Positions 30,972 to 32,228 of a DNA stretch of 32,228 nucleotides are shown here, one piece after another. Positions within the stretch are counted from its first letter, which is position 1, and each line of letters starts with the position of its first letter. Origin of the DNA: CAYUAG01 sp964554015 (GTDB lineage: Bacteria; Zhuqueibacterota; QNDG01; CAYUAG01); assembly GCA_964554015.1 (NCBI GenBank), contig CAZKMO010000020.1, forward strand, positions 1-32,228, in the 5' to 3' direction. Below the pieces are notes generated by a model. It was given only the letters and a program-made list of their open reading frames with translations. It ran no database searches and was not told the DNA's origin. The translations under genes were made by a program, and so were the position numbers.

Positions 30972-32228
30972 ATGAAAATACTGGTTTTAAATTGTGGAAG
31001 CAGTTCAGTCAAATTTCAACTGATTAACATGATGAATGAAAAGATTGTGGCTAAGGGAGTAGTGGAAAAAATAGGATCCAGTGATGCCATTATCACTTAC
31101 CAACCAGCAACCAGAAACAAACTCCGAGAAATTCAGGAAATACTCAATCATGACACGGCCCTGGAGATAGTTCTCTCTTTGCTGCTTCATCCCCAGCATG
31201 GAGTTATAAAGGGAAAAGAAGAGATCGACGGAATTGGGCATCGGGTGGTGCACGGTGGAGAGGATTTTTCTGATTCGGTCCTGATTACAGAAAAAGTTAA
31301 AACCACTATACATAATTGTATACAATTTGCTCCTCTGCATAATCCTCATAATCTAAGTGGAATAAAAGCATGTGAAAGACTTCTCCCCGGAATTCCTCAG
31401 GTGGGAGTATTTGACACCGCCTTTCATCAGACTATTCCTCCCAAAGCCTATTTATACGGACTTCCTTACTCTTTATACAAAAAGTTGGGTATCCGCCGGT
31501 ATGGATTCCACGGAACCTCTCATAAATATGTTGCTCATAAGGCTGCAGAAATTTTAAAAAAGCCTATACATACCATAAAGCTCATTACCTGCCATCTTGG
31601 CAATGGCGCCAGTGTTACAGCGGTGGATCAAGGGGTATCTGTAGATACTACCATGGGATTTACTCCTCTGGAAGGATTGGTTATGGGAACCAGATGTGGA
31701 GATATCGATCCTGCTTTAGTTCCCTATGTTATGGAGAAGGAAGACTTGTCTACCCAGGAAATTGATAATATAATGAATAAAAACAGTGGTATGTTGGGAT
31801 TAACTGAAACCACTAATGATATGCGGGAGATTCAAGAGGAGGCTTTTCGGGGAAATGAAAAGCATAAAATGGCGCTGGATGTGTATTGTCATCGATTAAG
31901 AAAATATATAGGCGCCTACTTGGTGGTTCTGGGGGGAGTGGATGCCATTGTATTCACCGGAGGAGTGGGAGAGAAATCTGAATATGTCAGAGAACATGCC
32001 CTAATGAATCTGGAAAGCCTGGGAATTAAAATCGATATGAAAAAGAATGGTGAAAATAAAACAAATATTGGTCTGGGCAAGGTAAAAATATTGGTTATTC
32101 CCACTAATGAAGAACTTGCTATTGCCCGGGATACTCAAAAGATACTGAAGGCTAAACAGGAATCTCAAAAAGCTGAAAAGAAAAAAATCAAAGATAGAGA
32201 GGTAATTACCGATCTTACCGATGATGAA
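30972..32228 (+). CDS. ackA: Acetate kinase (3' end beyond the window)
   Basis: Makes ATP and acetate from acetyl phosphate in fermentation. The frame is open for 419 codons to the window edge. Motifs are in order: LNCGSSSVKFQL at the start, GHRVVHGGE, FAPLHNPHNL, GVFDTAFHQTIP, YGFHGTSHKYV, CHLGNGASVTA, GFTPLEGLVMGTRCGDIDP, SGMLGLTETTNDMREI and VFTGGVGEKSEYVRE. The normal enzyme of about 400 residues would end near IPTNEELAIARDT. This one continues with about 28 mostly charged residues (from QKILKAKQES to TDLTDDE) and has not reached a stop. It follows mvhA after 28 nt, so hydrogen metabolism and acetate formation may share a transcript. Its ribosome site is weak. Confidence 0.95.
   Translation, partial: MKILVLNCGSSSVKFQLINMMNEKIVAKGVVEKIGSSDAIITYQPATRNKLREIQEILNHDTALEIVLSLLLHPQHGVIKGKEEIDGIGHRVVHGGEDFSDSVLITEKVKTTIHNCIQFAPLHNPHNLSGIKACERLLPGIPQVGVFDTAFHQTIPPKAYLYGLPYSLYKKLGIRRYGFHGTSHKYVAHKAAEILKKPIHTIKLITCHLGNGASVTAVDQGVSVDTTMGFTPLEGLVMGTRCGDIDPALVPYVMEKEDLSTQEIDNIMNKNSGMLGLTETTNDMREIQEEAFRGNEKHKMALDVYCHRLRKYIGAYLVVLGGVDAIVFTGGVGEKSEYVREHALMNLESLGIKIDMKKNGENKTNIGLGKVKILVIPTNEELAIARDTQKILKAKQESQKAEKKKIKDREVITDLTDDE

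Noticed and set aside
1..32228. tRNA, rRNA or tmRNA genes, and insertion sequences with transposase
   Set aside because: I saw no cloverleaf with a GTTCGA-type arm, no rRNA-like conserved blocks and no transposase frame, though a covariance-model scan would be needed to be certain.

Overview
The window reads as part of the chromosome of an uncultivated, AT-rich, Gram-negative anaerobic bacterium. Signal peptides, a putative outer-membrane barrel and a secreted lipocalin point to an envelope with an outer membrane. Glycyl-radical chemistry, a group-3-type [NiFe] hydrogenase and acetate kinase point to fermentation. A 31-residue AURKAIP1/COX24-type (bS22-like) protein closely resembles the version I know from Bacteroidota, so a member of the FCB superphylum or a neighbouring candidate phylum is my best guess. 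This is inference; no rRNA is present to confirm it.

Layout. (1) 1-7.1 kb, plus strand: typA, a lipocalin, a putative outer-membrane protein, a tiny membrane protein and an AbiEi/AbiEii type IV toxin-antitoxin pair, separated by long intergenic tracts of modular repeats. (2) 7.4-14.7 kb, minus strand: glycyl-radical activase, a glycyl radical enzyme that matches trans-4-hydroxy-L-proline dehydratase (HypD) at every active-site position I can recall, Xaa-Pro aminopeptidase, a secreted M64 metallopeptidase and a UPF0280 protein. Together they look like a locus for breaking down proline/hydroxyproline-rich peptides. (3) 14.9-27.2 kb, plus strand, tightly packed and almost free of repeats: isochorismatase-like hydrolase, SH3-PpiC protein, Yip1 protein, histidine kinase, sigma-54 response regulator, a degenerate kinase-like PAS protein, SppA, HU, bS22-like protein, XseA, XseB, Dxs and NadK. 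From the Yip1 gene to nadK the gaps are 0-26 nt or 4-nt overlaps, so this is probably one long operon. (4) 27.2-32.2 kb: a LysR regulator divergent from an mvhG-mvhA-ackA unit. The shared intergenic region holds a dyad, a promoter and an intrinsic terminator placed before the first hydrogenase gene. ackA runs off the window end.

How it may work together. Secreted and cytosolic peptidases would release proline-type residues. HypD would dehydrate hydroxyproline to pyrroline-5-carboxylate, an electron sink once reduced. The hydrogenase and acetate kinase would balance electrons and yield ATP. The most notable points are the HypD locus with a likely non-AUG start, the pseudo-kinase beside a genuine two-component pair, the possible attenuator or small RNA before the hydrogenase, and modular repeats that follow stop codons in a fixed orientation relative to transcription.
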